From Marivirga arenosa (lineage in GTDB: Bacteria > Bacteroidota > Bacteroidia > Cytophagales > Cyclobacteriaceae): a stretch of 64,000 bases of DNA. The stretch covers positions 806,001-870,000 of the forward strand of contig NZ_CP129968.2 of NCBI RefSeq assembly GCF_030503875.2. Direction: 5' to 3'. Below the pieces are notes generated by a model, which made no database searches, had not been told where the DNA came from, and worked only from the letters and a program-made list of their open reading frames with translations. The translations under genes were made by a program, and so were the position numbers. This document shows positions 19,757 to 28,539 of the stretch, one piece after another. Position 1 is the first letter of the stretch. Each line of letters opens with the position of its first letter.

Positions 19757-20923
19757 AAAGCCAGCTAACAAGCCAATCAACACCACATAAGGAGCTGGAA
19801 TTTTGGTAAACAAAAGAATTCCTACTGTTCCTAGTATTAGGCTAAAATTCAATAGATTTGCTTGAACAGGTTCAAATAGTAGGAAAATTGCGGCTACCAC
19901 CATCCCTGAACTGACCGCAGTTATTCCTTCTAGAGAGGCTTTAATGATTCTGAATTTTTTCAATTGGTCCCAGAATCTTATTAAGAAAATCATCATCAAG
20001 GTACCCGGTACGAATATTCCCACTGCGGCTAAGAAGCCCCCTAATATTTCACCCCAAACTCCATATTCACGCATCGACAAGGTGCCGATGTAACTAGCAA
20101 ATGAGAAGGTAGGGCCAGGTATCGCCTGTGCAATGGCGAATCCGCTTAGAAATTCTGAAGAACTTAAATAATCCTTAAAATCTACAAACTCCGTATACAA
20201 AAAAGGAATTAATACCTGGCCACCCCCAAATATTAGACTCCCATTACGGTAAAAATTCTCTAGCAGTCGAATTGGTAAAGATTGAGTAAATAAACCAATG
20301 AGTGCAATCAATATTAAAACACTAATCCAAATGATTAAGGCTGTCCAGCGAATCTTGATTTTCTCTTTTTCTTCTATGGGTTGAGCTTTATACTTTAGTC
20401 CAGTAATGAATCCGCCCGCTAAAATTAATAGGGGGAATAAATAAGGGGAATTGATCAAAACCGTGATGCTAGCAGATACCACAAGTAAAATGACACTGGT
20501 TTTAGTATGAATCACCTTTTTAACAATTCTGTAGGCAGCGGCAGCCACAAAACCTACTGCAATCGGTTGAACAAAGGTTAGAAAATGAGTGGATAGCTCA
20601 TTTTCATCAATATTGGACATTAATATTCCAAAAGCTGTCATTAAAGCAACTCCTGGAATTGCCCAAACAAATAATGTGATAAAAGCAAAAGGTGCTCCTC
20701 CTATTTTAGTGGCTAAACCTGTAAGAATTTGAGTAGAAGATGGCCCCGGCAACATCTGACACAGGGCATTCATTTCAATTAATTCTTTTTCCGTTAAGTA
20801 GCCTCTTTTATAGACCAAATAATCTAAGAATAGCGCAAAATGAGCAGTGGCACCTCCAAAAGTGGTGAGAGATAGGATAAAAATATCCTTCAAATAAATG
20901 AGATATCGGATATTTCTAACCAC
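19745..20923 (-). CDS. chrA: Chromate transporter, two-domain ChrA type
   Basis: 392 residues with about ten hydrophobic segments and two fused CHR domains. The first has FGGATAHFALFLDYLVYKRG and LPGPSSTQILTGLA. The second has FGGGQVLIPFLYTEF and AIPGPTFSFASYIG. This is a proton-driven inner-membrane exporter family for chromate or related oxyanions. It starts only 3 bp after the oxygenase stop on the same strand, so the two genes are probably co-transcribed. Confidence 0.93.
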   Translation of the reverse strand: MVRNIRYLIYLKDIFILSLTTFGGATAHFALFLDYLVYKRGYLTEKELIEMNALCQMLPGPSSTQILTGLATKIGGAPFAFITLFVWAIPGVALMTAFGILMSNIDENELSTHFLTFVQPIAVGFVAAAAYRIVKKVIHTKTSVILLVVSASITVLINSPYLFPLLILAGGFITGLKYKAQPIEEKEKIKIRWTALIIWISVLILIALIGLFTQSLPIRLLENFYRNGSLIFGGGQVLIPFLYTEFVDFKDYLSSSEFLSGFAIAQAIPGPTFSFASYIGTLSMREYGVWGEILGGFLAAVGIFVPGTLMMIFLIRFWDQLKKFRIIKASLEGITAVSSGMVVAAIFLLFEPVQANLLNFSLILGTVGILLFTKIPAPYVVLIGLLAGFLLG

Positions 20924-20926
20924 TAA

Positions 20927-21901
20927 TTACTTCTTCAGTAATCCGATTTCAGCTAATCGTTCTTCTAAGAATTGTCCAGCTGTCATATCATCATATTGTT
21001 TTGGGTTTTCTGCATCTACACAACTATCTAAACAAGTTAAATCCATGCTCGATTTAGGATGCATGAAAAACGGTATACTATACCTAGAAGATTTCATTTG
21101 CTCTTTAGGTGGGTTAACCACTCTATGAATTGTAGATTTTAATTTATTGTTCGTTAAGCGAGCTAGCATATCGCCAACATTCACGACTAATTGATTGGGT
21201 AATGCTGTAATTGGAATCCACTCTCCATCTCTTCTTAATACTTGCAATCCGTCAGCACTAGCCCCCATTAATAAAGTAATTAAATTAATATCACCATGTT
21301 GTGCAGCTCTTACTGCATCTTCAGGTAAATCTTCAGGATTTTCTATTGGAGGATAATGAATAGCTCTTAGGATACTATTTCCATAGGTTACATGAGTATC
21401 AAAATAATTTTCATCTAAGCCTAAATAAAGAGCGATTGCACGAAGCATTTCAAAGCCTGTTTTTTCAAGTTTCTGATAAGCCTCTTTTGCTAATTCGGCT
21501 AGCTCAGGCACTTCAGTTGGCCACAGATTGTCAGGGTACTCTTTTTTTAATTCATGATCCTCAGGTACAAATTGCCCTACCTGATAGAATTCTTTCAAGT
21601 CTGGTACTTTATGTCCTTTTGCTTGTTCTTTCCCTTTACTTGTGTAGCCTCTTTGTCCAGCTAACTCTTCTTTTTCGTAGGCTTTCTTTTGTTCACTATC
21701 TAAAGCGAAGAATTTTTCAACTGCAGCATATAATTTTTGGCTTAGCTCGTCACTTAGGTAATGACCTTTAATCGCTACGAAACCTATGTTGTTGTAAGCT
21801 TCGCCTAATTCTTTTACAAACTGCTCTTTAGTTTCTGCAGTTCCATTTGTGAAATCTTCCAGATTCAAGGAAGGGATTTCGGTATATAATTTCTTGCTCA
21901 T
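20927..21901 (-). CDS. Isopenicillin N synthase-like 2-oxoglutarate/Fe(II) oxygenase
   Basis: 324 residues. The DIOX_N domain covers the first ~120 residues (IPSLNLEDFTNG). The catalytic jelly roll carries the iron ligands HGD (in AAQHGDINLITLLMG) and His in STIHRVVNPP, and the 2-oxoglutarate-binding RxS in SRYSIPFFMHP. Iron and cosubstrate residues are intact; the substrate is unknown. It is the first gene of a two-gene unit with chrA. The 5' leader contains overlapping inverted repeats beginning 2 bp before the start codon. Confidence 0.92.
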   Translation of the reverse strand: MSKKLYTEIPSLNLEDFTNGTAETKEQFVKELGEAYNNIGFVAIKGHYLSDELSQKLYAAVEKFFALDSEQKKAYEKEELAGQRGYTSKGKEQAKGHKVPDLKEFYQVGQFVPEDHELKKEYPDNLWPTEVPELAELAKEAYQKLEKTGFEMLRAIALYLGLDENYFDTHVTYGNSILRAIHYPPIENPEDLPEDAVRAAQHGDINLITLLMGASADGLQVLRRDGEWIPITALPNQLVVNVGDMLARLTNNKLKSTIHRVVNPPKEQMKSSRYSIPFFMHPKSSMDLTCLDSCVDAENPKQYDDMTAGQFLEERLAEIGLLKK

Positions 21902-21902
21902 A

Positions 21903-21971
21903 ACACTATCCGGGGTTTAACTGTTGATAGTGTAACATAATCACACTACCTTAGTACACTTTACTAAGGTA
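21903..21971. repeat. Overlapping inverted repeats in a divergent intergenic region
   Basis: Three pairings share arms. ACACTATC (21903-21910) pairs with GATAGTGT (21926-21933). TAGTGT (21928-21933) pairs with ACACTA (21943-21948). TACCTTAGTA (21947-21956) pairs perfectly with TACTAAGGTA (21962-21971). The first two are mutually exclusive. They fill the 94-bp space between the oxygenase and lipoprotein starts and could be operators or leader structures. Confidence 0.6.
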
Positions 21972-21995
21972 AAATAAATCAAAAAACATAAAACC

Positions 21996-22829
21996 ATGAA
22001 AAAAGCCACAATAAGATTTACTTTTTTATTCGCGATAGCTACAATTTTTGCATGTAGCACTGGTAATAAAGAAGAAAAAGCACAGACAGAAGAAGAAAAT
22101 ACTGAGTTTAAAGATGTTGAAGAAACTACTTCAAAAATCATGTTAACTCCGGTAGAGTCACCTCAATTTGATGACTCCATGTTGGAAATGTTAAGCCCAA
22201 TGGAAAATGAAGTAATTGCAGAAGCAGGTGCAATAGATTTTTCTTACAACGTAAAAAATTACGAATTAGGGACTCAAACTATTGATGCAGATATTAAGAA
22301 TTGTGCCAATTCTGGAAAGGGACAGCATATCCACTTAATTTTGAATAATCAACCGTATACAGCGCATTATGAAGCTGAATTCACAAAAGACCTTGAGGAA
22401 GGCCATTATGTAGCCCTATCATTCTTGTCAAGATCATATCACGAAAGTGTAAAAAGCTATGGCGCTGCAAACATTCGTCAATTTACGGTAGGTCGAGAGC
22501 CTAATGAGGATGAAGTTGCAGACTTATCTGCACCTCACATGTTCTACAGTAGACCTAAAGGAACTTACGTAGGAAAAGATGCTGAAAAGGTATTGTTAGA
22601 TTTTTATTTGTTAAATACTGATTTAGCCTTAGACGGAAATACTGTAAGAGCTACCATTAATGGTCAAGAATTTATGTTAGATAAATGGCAGCCATATTTC
22701 ATTGAAGGAGCTGAAATGGGAGAAATGACGGTTAAATTAGAATTATTAGATAAAGAGGGGAATTTAGTTGACAGTCCTTTCAATCCAGTTGAAAGAACCG
22801 TGATGTTAAAAGAAGGGGATGCTTCTTAA
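21996..22829 (+). CDS. Conserved lipoprotein of unknown function
   Basis: 277 residues. Signal peptide with lipobox IFAC (Cys about 20), followed by an acidic linker rich in Glu and Thr. The body has beta-sandwich-like segments, including QHIHLILNNQPYTAHYEAEF and later HMFYSRPKGTYVGKDAEKVL. His residues in the QHIHLILNN block could bind a metal, but this is not established. No family was recognised. A terminator follows, so the gene is monocistronic. Confidence 0.8.
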   Translation: MKKATIRFTFLFAIATIFACSTGNKEEKAQTEEENTEFKDVEETTSKIMLTPVESPQFDDSMLEMLSPMENEVIAEAGAIDFSYNVKNYELGTQTIDADIKNCANSGKGQHIHLILNNQPYTAHYEAEFTKDLEEGHYVALSFLSRSYHESVKSYGAANIRQFTVGREPNEDEVADLSAPHMFYSRPKGTYVGKDAEKVLLDFYLLNTDLALDGNTVRATINGQEFMLDKWQPYFIEGAEMGEMTVKLELLDKEGNLVDSPFNPVERTVMLKEGDAS

Positions 22830-22852
22830 TTAACATTCGAAAGCATTATAAA

Positions 22853-22886
22853 ATAGCTCGCAATTTATATTGCGGGCTATTTTTTT
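22853..22886 (+). terminator. Rho-independent terminator
   Basis: ATAGCTCGCAAT (22853-22864) pairs with ATTGCGGGCTAT (22869-22880) with one T-G wobble. Six T follow. Confidence 0.85.
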
Positions 22887-22942
22887 GTGTTTTTATATTT
22901 AAGTGAATTATTAGCACATCAAAAGCGAATTACTTAATTTTA

Positions 22943-22981
22943 GCCCTCAGTTTAAACGCCCTCAGAAAAAACGGAGTTTAA
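22943..22981 (+). promoter_or_regulatory. Direct repeat and inverted repeat upstream of aspC
   Basis: GCCCTCAG occurs at 22943-22950 and 22958-22965 (15-bp period). TTAAAC (22952-22957) pairs with GTTTAA (22976-22981). This may be a regulator site; no factor is assigned. Confidence 0.3.
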
Positions 22982-23013
22982 GGAACAAAATTCTTATAAA
23001 ATAAATAATTGCA

Positions 23014-24216
23014 ATGAATTATCCGGTAAGCGATCGCATCAAAAATATGTCAGAGTCTGCTACTTTAGCCATGGCAGCAAAAGCTAGAGAATTAAAATCT
23101 CAAGGTATTGATATTATTAGTTTAAGTCTGGGAGAGCCAGATTTTAAGACTCCCAAGCATATTCAAGAAGCAGCAAAGAAGGCGATTGACAGTGAAAAAT
23201 ATTTTGCTTATCCACCGGTTTCAGGCTATCAGGATTTAAGAGAAGCTATTGCCAAAAAGTTAGAAACGGAAAATAACGTTCCCTCAACTCCTGAACAAAT
23301 CGTGGTGTCAAATGGAGCCAAGCAATCCATTGCAAACTTAATGCTTTCCATTTTGAATCCTGGCGATGAGGTAATTGTGTTTGCTCCATTTTGGGTAAGC
23401 TATACCGAATTAATAAAATTAGCAGGAGGAACTCCAGTATATGTTACCGGAACATTGGAAAACGACTTTAAACCAACGGCTGAGCAATTAAATGATGCTA
23501 TAACCGATAATACAAAAGCAGTTTTATATTCATCACCATGTAATCCTACTGGTAGCGTTTTTTCTAAGGAAGAATTAGAAAAGCTAGCGATGGTACTTCG
23601 TCAGTATGATGACATTCTGGTTCTTTCGGATGAGATTTATGAGCATATCAATTTTGGAAATGAAGGACACGTTAGTATGGCTTCTTTACCAGGAATGGCC
23701 GAAAGAACGGTTACCATTAATGGATTTTCAAAAGGCTTTGCTATGACGGGTTGGAGAGTCGGATATATTTCAGCTCCATTACCCATTGCAAAAGCGGCCA
23801 CTAAAATACAAGGACAAATCACTTCAGGTAATTCATCGATTGCACAAAGAGCAGCATTAGCAGCCATAACGGAAGATTTAACCCCTACCTTAGAAATGAC
23901 TAAAACCTATCATAAGAGAAGAGATATGGTTTTAGAATTGTTGAATGAAATGCCTGGCGTAATAACTAATGTCCCTAAAGGTGCTTTCTATATTTTTCCT
24001 GATATCAGCAGTTTCTTTGGTAAATCTGATGGAGAAACTAAGGTTATGAATGCTGATGAATTAGCGATTTATATTTTAAATAAGGCCAACGTATCAGTTG
24101 TTACAGGAACAGCATTTGGCGCCCCTAACTGTATTAGAATTTCATACGCAGCTTCTGATGAGGAATTGAAAGAAGCCATGAAGCGAATGAAAAAAGTATT
24201 GGCTGAATTAAAGTAA
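23014..24216 (+). CDS. Pyridoxal-phosphate aspartate-type aminotransferase
   Basis: 400 residues, class I/II aminotransferase of the aspartate Ib subgroup. LSLGEPDFKTPKHIQEAA at the N-terminus, SSPCNPTGSVFSKEEL and the Schiff-base Lys in GFSKGFAMTGWRVGY are diagnostic. The late Arg region CIRISYAASDEELKEAM binds the substrate carboxylate. It interconverts aspartate and oxaloacetate with glutamate. Other aromatic or prephenate activity is possible in this subgroup. Preceded by a terminator, so it has its own promoter. Confidence 0.93.
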   Translation: MNYPVSDRIKNMSESATLAMAAKARELKSQGIDIISLSLGEPDFKTPKHIQEAAKKAIDSEKYFAYPPVSGYQDLREAIAKKLETENNVPSTPEQIVVSNGAKQSIANLMLSILNPGDEVIVFAPFWVSYTELIKLAGGTPVYVTGTLENDFKPTAEQLNDAITDNTKAVLYSSPCNPTGSVFSKEELEKLAMVLRQYDDILVLSDEIYEHINFGNEGHVSMASLPGMAERTVTINGFSKGFAMTGWRVGYISAPLPIAKAATKIQGQITSGNSSIAQRAALAAITEDLTPTLEMTKTYHKRRDMVLELLNEMPGVITNVPKGAFYIFPDISSFFGKSDGETKVMNADELAIYILNKANVSVVTGTAFGAPNCIRISYAASDEELKEAMKRMKKVLAELK

Positions 24217-24228
24217 TAATTCTATGTT

Positions 24229-24313
24229 ATTTAAACCTGTCAGGTTTAAATTGGGGAAAGCATCAATATTTGAAGGTAATGATGGTTTTGAAAAGAGCAA
24301 ACCTGACAGGTTT
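24229..24313. repeat. Pair of AAACCTGTCAGGTTT palindromes
   Basis: 24229-24251 is a near-perfect palindrome centred on AAACCTG T CAGGTTT with 11-bp arms. 24299-24313 is AAACCTG A CAGGTTT, its exact reverse complement, 48 bp later. Related copies lie at 33260-33275 and 33336-33350. This looks like a dispersed intergenic repeat. Confidence 0.75.
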
Positions 24314-24355
24314 CATTATCAATATAAACTAGGTGAACGGCAAATAATTATTTAG

Positions 24356-25351
24356 ATGGTCATAAAGGATATTCCTAATCTTTTTAAGGCATTTCAAAAA
24401 CTTAAGGTTTTGGTGATAGGCGATGTGATGATTGATGCCTATATCTGGGGCACTGTCTCTCGAATTTCACCTGAAGCACCAGTGCCTGTTGTGAATGTAA
24501 AGAAAAGAGAAAAAAGAATGGGGGGCGCAGCAAATGTTGCCCTCAATCTACTTTCTTTAGGTGCTGAACCAATTCTTTGCTCTGTTCTGGGAGATGATGA
24601 TGAATCCTTGATTTTTCAGGACTTATTAAAAAACAGGAATATTACCGATAAAGGCCTAGTGAAAAGCAAGGACAGAATAACTACCATTAAAGAAAGAGTG
24701 CTTTCGGGTTCACAACATTTATTAAGGGTAGATTCTGAAAGCCTTGCACCTTTAAATGAACTAGAAGAGGAATTACTTTCAAACAAAATTATTGAATTGC
24801 TTCCTGAAGTGGATGTCGTAGTTTTTGAAGATTATGACAAAGGAACGATTAATGCTTCTGTTATTCGAAAAACAGTAGAAAAATCCAAAGCATTGGGAAA
24901 ACCCATTGTGGTTGATCCCAAAAAGAACAATTTCTTTGACTATAAAGAAGTGGATTTGTTTAAACCAAATTTGAAAGAGTTACAAGAAGGAATGCATGTT
25001 GATTTCTCTAAATCAGATGATGTTAGTTTAAAAAAGCAAACAACACTTCTAAGAAATAGACTTTCTTCAAAAATGGTCATGACAACATTATCTGAAAGAG
25101 GGGTTTACATTCAAACAGATACAGAAGATGTGTTAATTCCTGCATTCAAACGTAGTATTTCTGATGTATCAGGGGCAGGAGATACCGTGATCAGTATTGC
25201 TTCATTATGTGTAGCACTTAAGCTAAATCCAGCTTTTACTGCTTCTTTATCCAATTTAGGAGGAGGAATTGTGTGTGAAGAATTAGGAGTAGTGCCAATT
25301 GATGCCAAAAAGTTGGAAGTAGAAGCAATAAAACATAATTTACAATTATAA
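24356..25351 (+). CDS. PfkB-family kinase, HldE/RfaE1 heptose-7-phosphate kinase type
   Basis: 331 residues. A ribokinase-fold sugar kinase matching the N-terminal domain of HldE. VLVIGDVMIDAYIWGTVSRI, SPEAPVPVV and MGGAANVALNLLSLGAEP are characteristic of the heptose kinase group. The anion hole and catalytic Asp are in DVSGAGDTVIS. The cytidylyltransferase half of HldE is absent, so this is the single-domain form. It would phosphorylate D-glycero-D-manno-heptose 7-phosphate for LPS core synthesis; the substrate is inferred from family similarity. It is followed after 39 bp by trkH. Confidence 0.85.
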   Translation: MVIKDIPNLFKAFQKLKVLVIGDVMIDAYIWGTVSRISPEAPVPVVNVKKREKRMGGAANVALNLLSLGAEPILCSVLGDDDESLIFQDLLKNRNITDKGLVKSKDRITTIKERVLSGSQHLLRVDSESLAPLNELEEELLSNKIIELLPEVDVVVFEDYDKGTINASVIRKTVEKSKALGKPIVVDPKKNNFFDYKEVDLFKPNLKELQEGMHVDFSKSDDVSLKKQTTLLRNRLSSKMVMTTLSERGVYIQTDTEDVLIPAFKRSISDVSGAGDTVISIASLCVALKLNPAFTASLSNLGGGIVCEELGVVPIDAKKLEVEAIKHNLQL

Positions 25352-25390
25352 TAAATGTCTTAAAGCTTAAAGCAAAGCATTTCAATCAGC

Positions 25391-27214
25391 ATGAAATTTT
25401 CTAGACTAAAAAACTCAATTACAGAATGGTTAAACAATGCCATTTACAACAGTAGATCTGCTGTATTGAGCACATTAGTTTCTCTTAAAGCTTTTATATG
25501 GCTTACAGCTGCGGTTTTGCTGTTCTTCGTTTTTGGTTTTGAAACGGAAGCGAATGAATTGGAACAAGTTTTCTTAGGTTTAGACATTGTTCTCATCATT
25601 TATTTCTTTTCTTTCATCATTCGACTTCTCTACGAATTTAGGAGGACTGAATTTCTGCTCAATAATAAACTAGAGGCTGTTCTGGTATTGATAATTCTAA
25701 TTAATACTATTAGTAATTACTTTTTTGACAATCAAATTATAAAATATCTGGCAGACACCTTCGGTTTCAAAAACTATGAGGATGCTTATTTAACTTTAAT
25801 TACCTTTTATTTTCTAGTGCTGATAGCGTATGAATTCGTTAAAGCAAGTACTGTATTGTCAAAACTGAAAACGAAACCAGCAAGAACCTTCATTTACAGT
25901 TTCTTGCTATTAATTGCTTTCGGAACAGGGGTTTTGATGCTACCTGCCATGAGTGTGAAAGATGGGCCTATGCCATTGATGGATGCTTTATTTACAGCAG
26001 TTAGTGCCAGTTGTGTAACAGGTTTAATAGTAGTGGATACTGCCACCTATTTTACCATGAAAGGTCAGTTTGTGATTATGATTTTATTTCAACTGGGTGG
26101 CTTAGGTATTATTTCATTTACCTCCTTTTTTGCTACTTTCCTGAAAAGTGGAGTGGGAATCAAACAGCAATTAATGTTACAAGATTTCTTAGTTAGTGAA
26201 TCATTATTTTCAGCCAAAGGACTTTTAAGGAAGATTATTGCTATCACTTTAGTTATTGAAATTATTTCATTTATCCTGATCTTTTTTAGTTGGGGAGAAA
26301 GTGTTGAATTCAATTCAATGGGACAGAAAATATTCTTTTCTGCATTCCATGCTGTGAGCGCCTTTTGTAATGCTGGCTTTAGTTTATTCACCAATGGCTT
26401 ATTTGAAAATGAAGTAGCGAATGGTTACATCTTGCACATTATCATTGCATTGACTTTAATATTAGGGGGCTTGGGATTTTCTTCTATTCAAGATCTTTTC
26501 TCAAGAAAGAACTTGAGAGATCGCTTCCAAAATCCATGGAAAGACTGGAATTTGAGTACTAAAATTGCGGTCTATACTTCTTTGGTTTTACTAGCTTCAG
26601 GTACAATAGTTTTTTACTTATTGGAGAGAGGAAATACACTTGATGAAAAGAACTTTATCGAATCCTTAATTACCAGTTTTTTCCAGTCAGCTACTGCAAG
26701 AACAGCAGGATTTAATACTGTTGATATAGGAGCCTTAAGAACACCAACCCTTATAGTGATGGCATTCTTAATGTTTGTAGGTGCATCCTCCGGTTCAGTA
26801 GGAGGTGGTATTAAAACCTCTACCTTTTATTTATTGATAGTTTCGGTATTTGCTACCTTAAGGGGACGATTAAAGATTGAAATTGACAGGAAATTCATAC
26901 CAAAAGAGTTATTGTTTAAAGCCTTATCTATCTTTTTCTTTGCGGCTTCCCTTAATTTAATCGCTATTTTCCTGTTAACTATTACGGATAGTGATTATAC
27001 CTTAATGCAATTGATTTTTGAGCAAGTATCCGCTTTTGGTACAGTAGGTTTAAGTACTGGAATTACAGCTGATTTATCCTTTGCGGGTAGAGTGATTATA
27101 ATCCTTTCCATGTTTATTGGTAGAGTAGGAACCTTAACATTTGCACTAGCATTAAGTAGTAGAAAATCTACCCAGAGCTATAAATACCCTAAGGCTCATC
27201 TAATGGTAGGATAA
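25391..27214 (+). CDS. TrkH/KtrB family potassium uptake protein
   Basis: 607 residues, longer than KtrB because of extra N-terminal membrane segments (about residues 35-150). From about residue 160 the four M1-P-M2 repeats follow. Selectivity loops appear as SASCVTGLIVVDTATYF, FHAVSAFCNAGFSLF, SATARTAGFNTVDI and EQVSAFGTVGLSTG, each with the filter glycine. It is the inner-membrane K+ translocating subunit. The usual NAD-binding partner (TrkA/KtrA) is not adjacent in this window. Confidence 0.93.
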   Translation: MKFSRLKNSITEWLNNAIYNSRSAVLSTLVSLKAFIWLTAAVLLFFVFGFETEANELEQVFLGLDIVLIIYFFSFIIRLLYEFRRTEFLLNNKLEAVLVLIILINTISNYFFDNQIIKYLADTFGFKNYEDAYLTLITFYFLVLIAYEFVKASTVLSKLKTKPARTFIYSFLLLIAFGTGVLMLPAMSVKDGPMPLMDALFTAVSASCVTGLIVVDTATYFTMKGQFVIMILFQLGGLGIISFTSFFATFLKSGVGIKQQLMLQDFLVSESLFSAKGLLRKIIAITLVIEIISFILIFFSWGESVEFNSMGQKIFFSAFHAVSAFCNAGFSLFTNGLFENEVANGYILHIIIALTLILGGLGFSSIQDLFSRKNLRDRFQNPWKDWNLSTKIAVYTSLVLLASGTIVFYLLERGNTLDEKNFIESLITSFFQSATARTAGFNTVDIGALRTPTLIVMAFLMFVGASSGSVGGGIKTSTFYLLIVSVFATLRGRLKIEIDRKFIPKELLFKALSIFFFAASLNLIAIFLLTITDSDYTLMQLIFEQVSAFGTVGLSTGITADLSFAGRVIIILSMFIGRVGTLTFALALSSRKSTQSYKYPKAHLMVG

Positions 27215-27231
27215 TTTATTTGAAGTCCAAC

Positions 27232-27261
27232 TTGTTTTACTTTTTATGGGTCTTAACTTTG
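27232..27261 (+). promoter_or_regulatory. Bacteroidota-type promoter
   Basis: TTG at 27232-27234 and TAACTTTG at 27254-27261 are separated by 19 nt, matching the phylum's -33 TTG / -7 TAnnTTTG spacing. The -7 box ends 25 bp before the start of the next gene. Confidence 0.65.
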
Positions 27262-27286
27262 GTATATCAACCTTAAACTAAAAGTT

Positions 27287-27838
27287 ATGAAATTTATTAG
27301 TTTAGCAATCATTATTGCTAGCGTTGGTTTTTGTACACCTAAGTGTGACGAAACAGCACCTTCCGATGTCTATACATTTCCAGATAATATGGAAGAATTA
27401 ATCCCATATGAGAACCAGGAGAAATTTACGCTTGTCCATAATTCAGGTACTGAAATTCTTTTTGAGGTGCAAAGGAATTCAACTGTTGAAACTATAAGCT
27501 GTGATCACTGCTGTGATTATTTTACATATGAAAGCGAAGATTTAAGGGTATTTTCTGATTATCCATTTTATGATATCCAATTTAATATAAATGCTGAGGA
27601 GGAAGAAAATTACAGCTATGGTATTACTATTGGAAGAGAATACTTTTCATTAAATGAGAGAATACAAACTGTTGATTCAGTAAGAATAAAGGATCAGTAC
27701 TTTCATGATGTATTTAAAATGAAAAGTGATAGCTATAGGGAGGAATATGAAATAGAAATAGATAGTTTGTATTTCAATTATTCTATTGGTATTCTTAAAA
27801 TAGTGCAAGTAAATGGAGATACGTATGAGATTCAATAA
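27287..27838 (+). CDS. Exported protein of unknown function
   Basis: 183 residues. Short hydrophobic N-terminus (FISLAIIIASVGFC) with a Cys at about residue 16, resembling a weak lipobox (VGFC is not canonical). The body is acidic and has a Cys cluster CDHCCDYF near residue 67, possibly disulphide-bonded in the periplasm. No family recognised. The 3' end overlaps the next lipoprotein gene by 14 bp, so they form a two-gene unit driven by the promoter at 27232. Confidence 0.7.
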   Translation: MKFISLAIIIASVGFCTPKCDETAPSDVYTFPDNMEELIPYENQEKFTLVHNSGTEILFEVQRNSTVETISCDHCCDYFTYESEDLRVFSDYPFYDIQFNINAEEEENYSYGITIGREYFSLNERIQTVDSVRIKDQYFHDVFKMKSDSYREEYEIEIDSLYFNYSIGILKIVQVNGDTYEIQ

Positions 27839-28478
27839 ATTATTTCTGTACGCTTCATTTTTGTTCTTGATATCGTGTAATGGCGCAATTGTGTATAAAG
27901 AATTTGATCTTCAGGCTGAAACAGAAGCTTGGATAGTTCAAGAAGATGATTTTAGTTTTCAAATGGTAGATGAAAATGGCATTGTCAACAATTGGAATCT
28001 GACAGAAGAAGATAATTATTATAGTGAGTCAAGTGGTACTTTTTTGTTTATCCCTACAGACAAGACAATGCGCGAAGTTCATTATCAGAAATTCAGAAGT
28101 GCCATTTTAGGAGATTTTAGTTTTAGTGCGGATGCAGGCTTTTCTGAGGTTAATCCCTGGATTTCATTTAATATGCCTCATTTGTATTTTGAATTTGATG
28201 CAGTAACTCATAAGCCAAATAGGTTATATTTATCCCCCAATAGTGGTGAGTCCTTTACCTGGGCTGATTATGAGGAAGTGGATCAACCTTTTGATTTTAA
28301 GGTAGTGACTGATTTAGAAATTAAGGGTGATACCTATCCAGAGGAAGTTGCAGTTTTCGAATTAATTGATCAGATGGGGATATTAGAATCAAAGAGTATT
28401 GTAAAATTTGCTTTTTCAAAAGATATAGGCCTTATCTACTTAGAGTTAAAAAGTGGCTTAAAATATTATAGAATTTAA
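27825..28478 (+). CDS. Lipoprotein of unknown function
   Basis: About 217 residues from ATG at 27825. An earlier in-frame ATG at 27813 would put four residues before the signal peptide. Lipobox FLISC gives an acylated Cys near residue 18. The body is acidic and beta-rich and has no recognisable motif. It overlaps the upstream gene, and the pair may work together in the envelope. Confidence 0.72.
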   Translation: MRFNKLFLYASFLFLISCNGAIVYKEFDLQAETEAWIVQEDDFSFQMVDENGIVNNWNLTEEDNYYSESSGTFLFIPTDKTMREVHYQKFRSAILGDFSFSADAGFSEVNPWISFNMPHLYFEFDAVTHKPNRLYLSPNSGESFTWADYEEVDQPFDFKVVTDLEIKGDTYPEEVAVFELIDQMGILESKSIVKFAFSKDIGLIYLELKSGLKYYRI

Positions 28479-28539
28479 TTTTCAAAGTGTCATTCTGACA
28501 TAAGAATTACTTTGGTCTTATTTTGGCTTAATCAGGCGT

